Part shown: piece after piece, positions 32,579-32,762 of the stretch
Numbering within the stretch: the first letter of the stretch is position 1
Layout: every line of letters starts with the position of its first letter
Assembly: GCA_013150915.1 (NCBI GenBank)
Contig: JAADJE010000014.1
Span: forward strand, 1-32,762
Reading direction: 5' to 3'
DNA length: 32,762 bases
Source: Gammaproteobacteria bacterium
GTDB lineage: Bacteria; Pseudomonadota; Gammaproteobacteria; BMS3Bbin11
The notes under the pieces: generated by a model
What the model saw: the letters and a program-made list of their open reading frames with translations, nothing else
Databases searched by the model: none
What the model was told of the DNA's origin: nothing
Made by a program: the position numbers and the translations under genes

Positions 32579-32762
32579 AACAATTACAACGATCGGATCT
32601 TTATTCTCTGGAAAACTATGCCGTCATTCGTGATGAGTTTCGTGCCGAAGTAATGCTGCATAAAAAGAATCGCTTTATTCAGTTAGGGGAAAACCTGCGC
32701 CTGCTCTTTGAAGACAGGCTGACCATGCAGTATCAGGTACAGGAGATGTTGCGGATAGAAAA
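32575..32762 (+). CDS. DUF3501-family protein (partial, cut by window end)
   Basis: This is the first 62 residues of a frame that runs off the right edge: KQLQRSDLYSLENYAVIRDE, then FRAEVMLHKKNRFIQLGENL and LFEDRLTMQYQVQEMLRIE. This N-terminus is characteristic of DUF3501 proteins, short alpha-rich proteins almost always next to rubrerythrin and the two-cluster Fe-S protein. Biochemical role unknown. It is translationally coupled to the Fe-S gene. Confidence 0.78.
   Translation, partial: MKQLQRSDLYSLENYAVIRDEFRAEVMLHKKNRFIQLGENLRLLFEDRLTMQYQVQEMLRIE

Overview
The window looks like chromosome of a Gram-negative gammaproteobacterium. Support comes from a tRNA-Lys(CUU) remnant with gammaproteobacterial-type sequence, an OxyR with both redox cysteines at the E. 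coli positions, a PagL-type outer-membrane protein, and an aryl-polyene-type (APE) pigment locus with a LolA-like protein and an MMPL exporter. Base composition by eye is moderate (mid-to-high 40s % G+C) and more AT-rich between genes. I cannot name the species; a free-living, possibly sulfur-oxidising marine lineage is only a guess.

Left end (1-5.5 kb), accessory in character. The window opens with the 3' half of a tRNA-Lys gene followed by its own terminator, the usual scar at the far end of a tRNA-targeted island lying to the left. Two identical 56-bp palindromic repeats then bracket about 1.3 kb holding a frameshifted Mth938-type gene and an exported GlcG/HbpS protein. A large GT-C-type membrane glycosyltransferase and a hipBA toxin-antitoxin pair with a clear promoter and symmetrical operator candidates follow.

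Middle left (5.7-11.3 kb). This is a run of mainly minus-strand envelope genes: an exported YVTN beta-propeller with a Met/His-rich insert, a PagL-like protein, a small exported protein, and a coupled DUF218-GT2 pair. A DUF4743/Nudix gene lies on the plus strand. Small terminal-inverted-repeat (MITE-like) elements and a dispersed repeat family are scattered in the gaps.

Centre (11.7-22.4 kb). Eleven tightly packed plus-strand genes form a compact APE (xanthomonadin/flexirubin-like) type II PKS operon: ACP, membrane protein, AMP-ligase, dehydratase, LPLAT acyltransferase, LolA-like protein, MMPL exporter, ketosynthase, chain-length-factor-like protein, second dehydratase and ketoreductase. A convergent methyltransferase follows. 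The set would activate an aryl acid on the ACP, extend and desaturate it, transfer the polyene to a lipid and export it. The usual second ACP, third ketosynthase, thioesterase and in-operon glycosyltransferase are not seen.

Right end (22.8-32.8 kb). An orphan PhnD-like binding protein is followed by a cyclopropane-fatty-acid synthase and an 1102-residue SAM-cyclase-AAA-TPR protein whose cyclase domain has lost key catalytic residues. Then come a divergent exported protein and oxyR, and a rubrerythrin / two-[4Fe-4S] oxidoreductase / DUF3501 operon cut by the window edge. The same 15-bp palindrome lies before oxyR and before rubrerythrin, suggesting that OxyR controls both.
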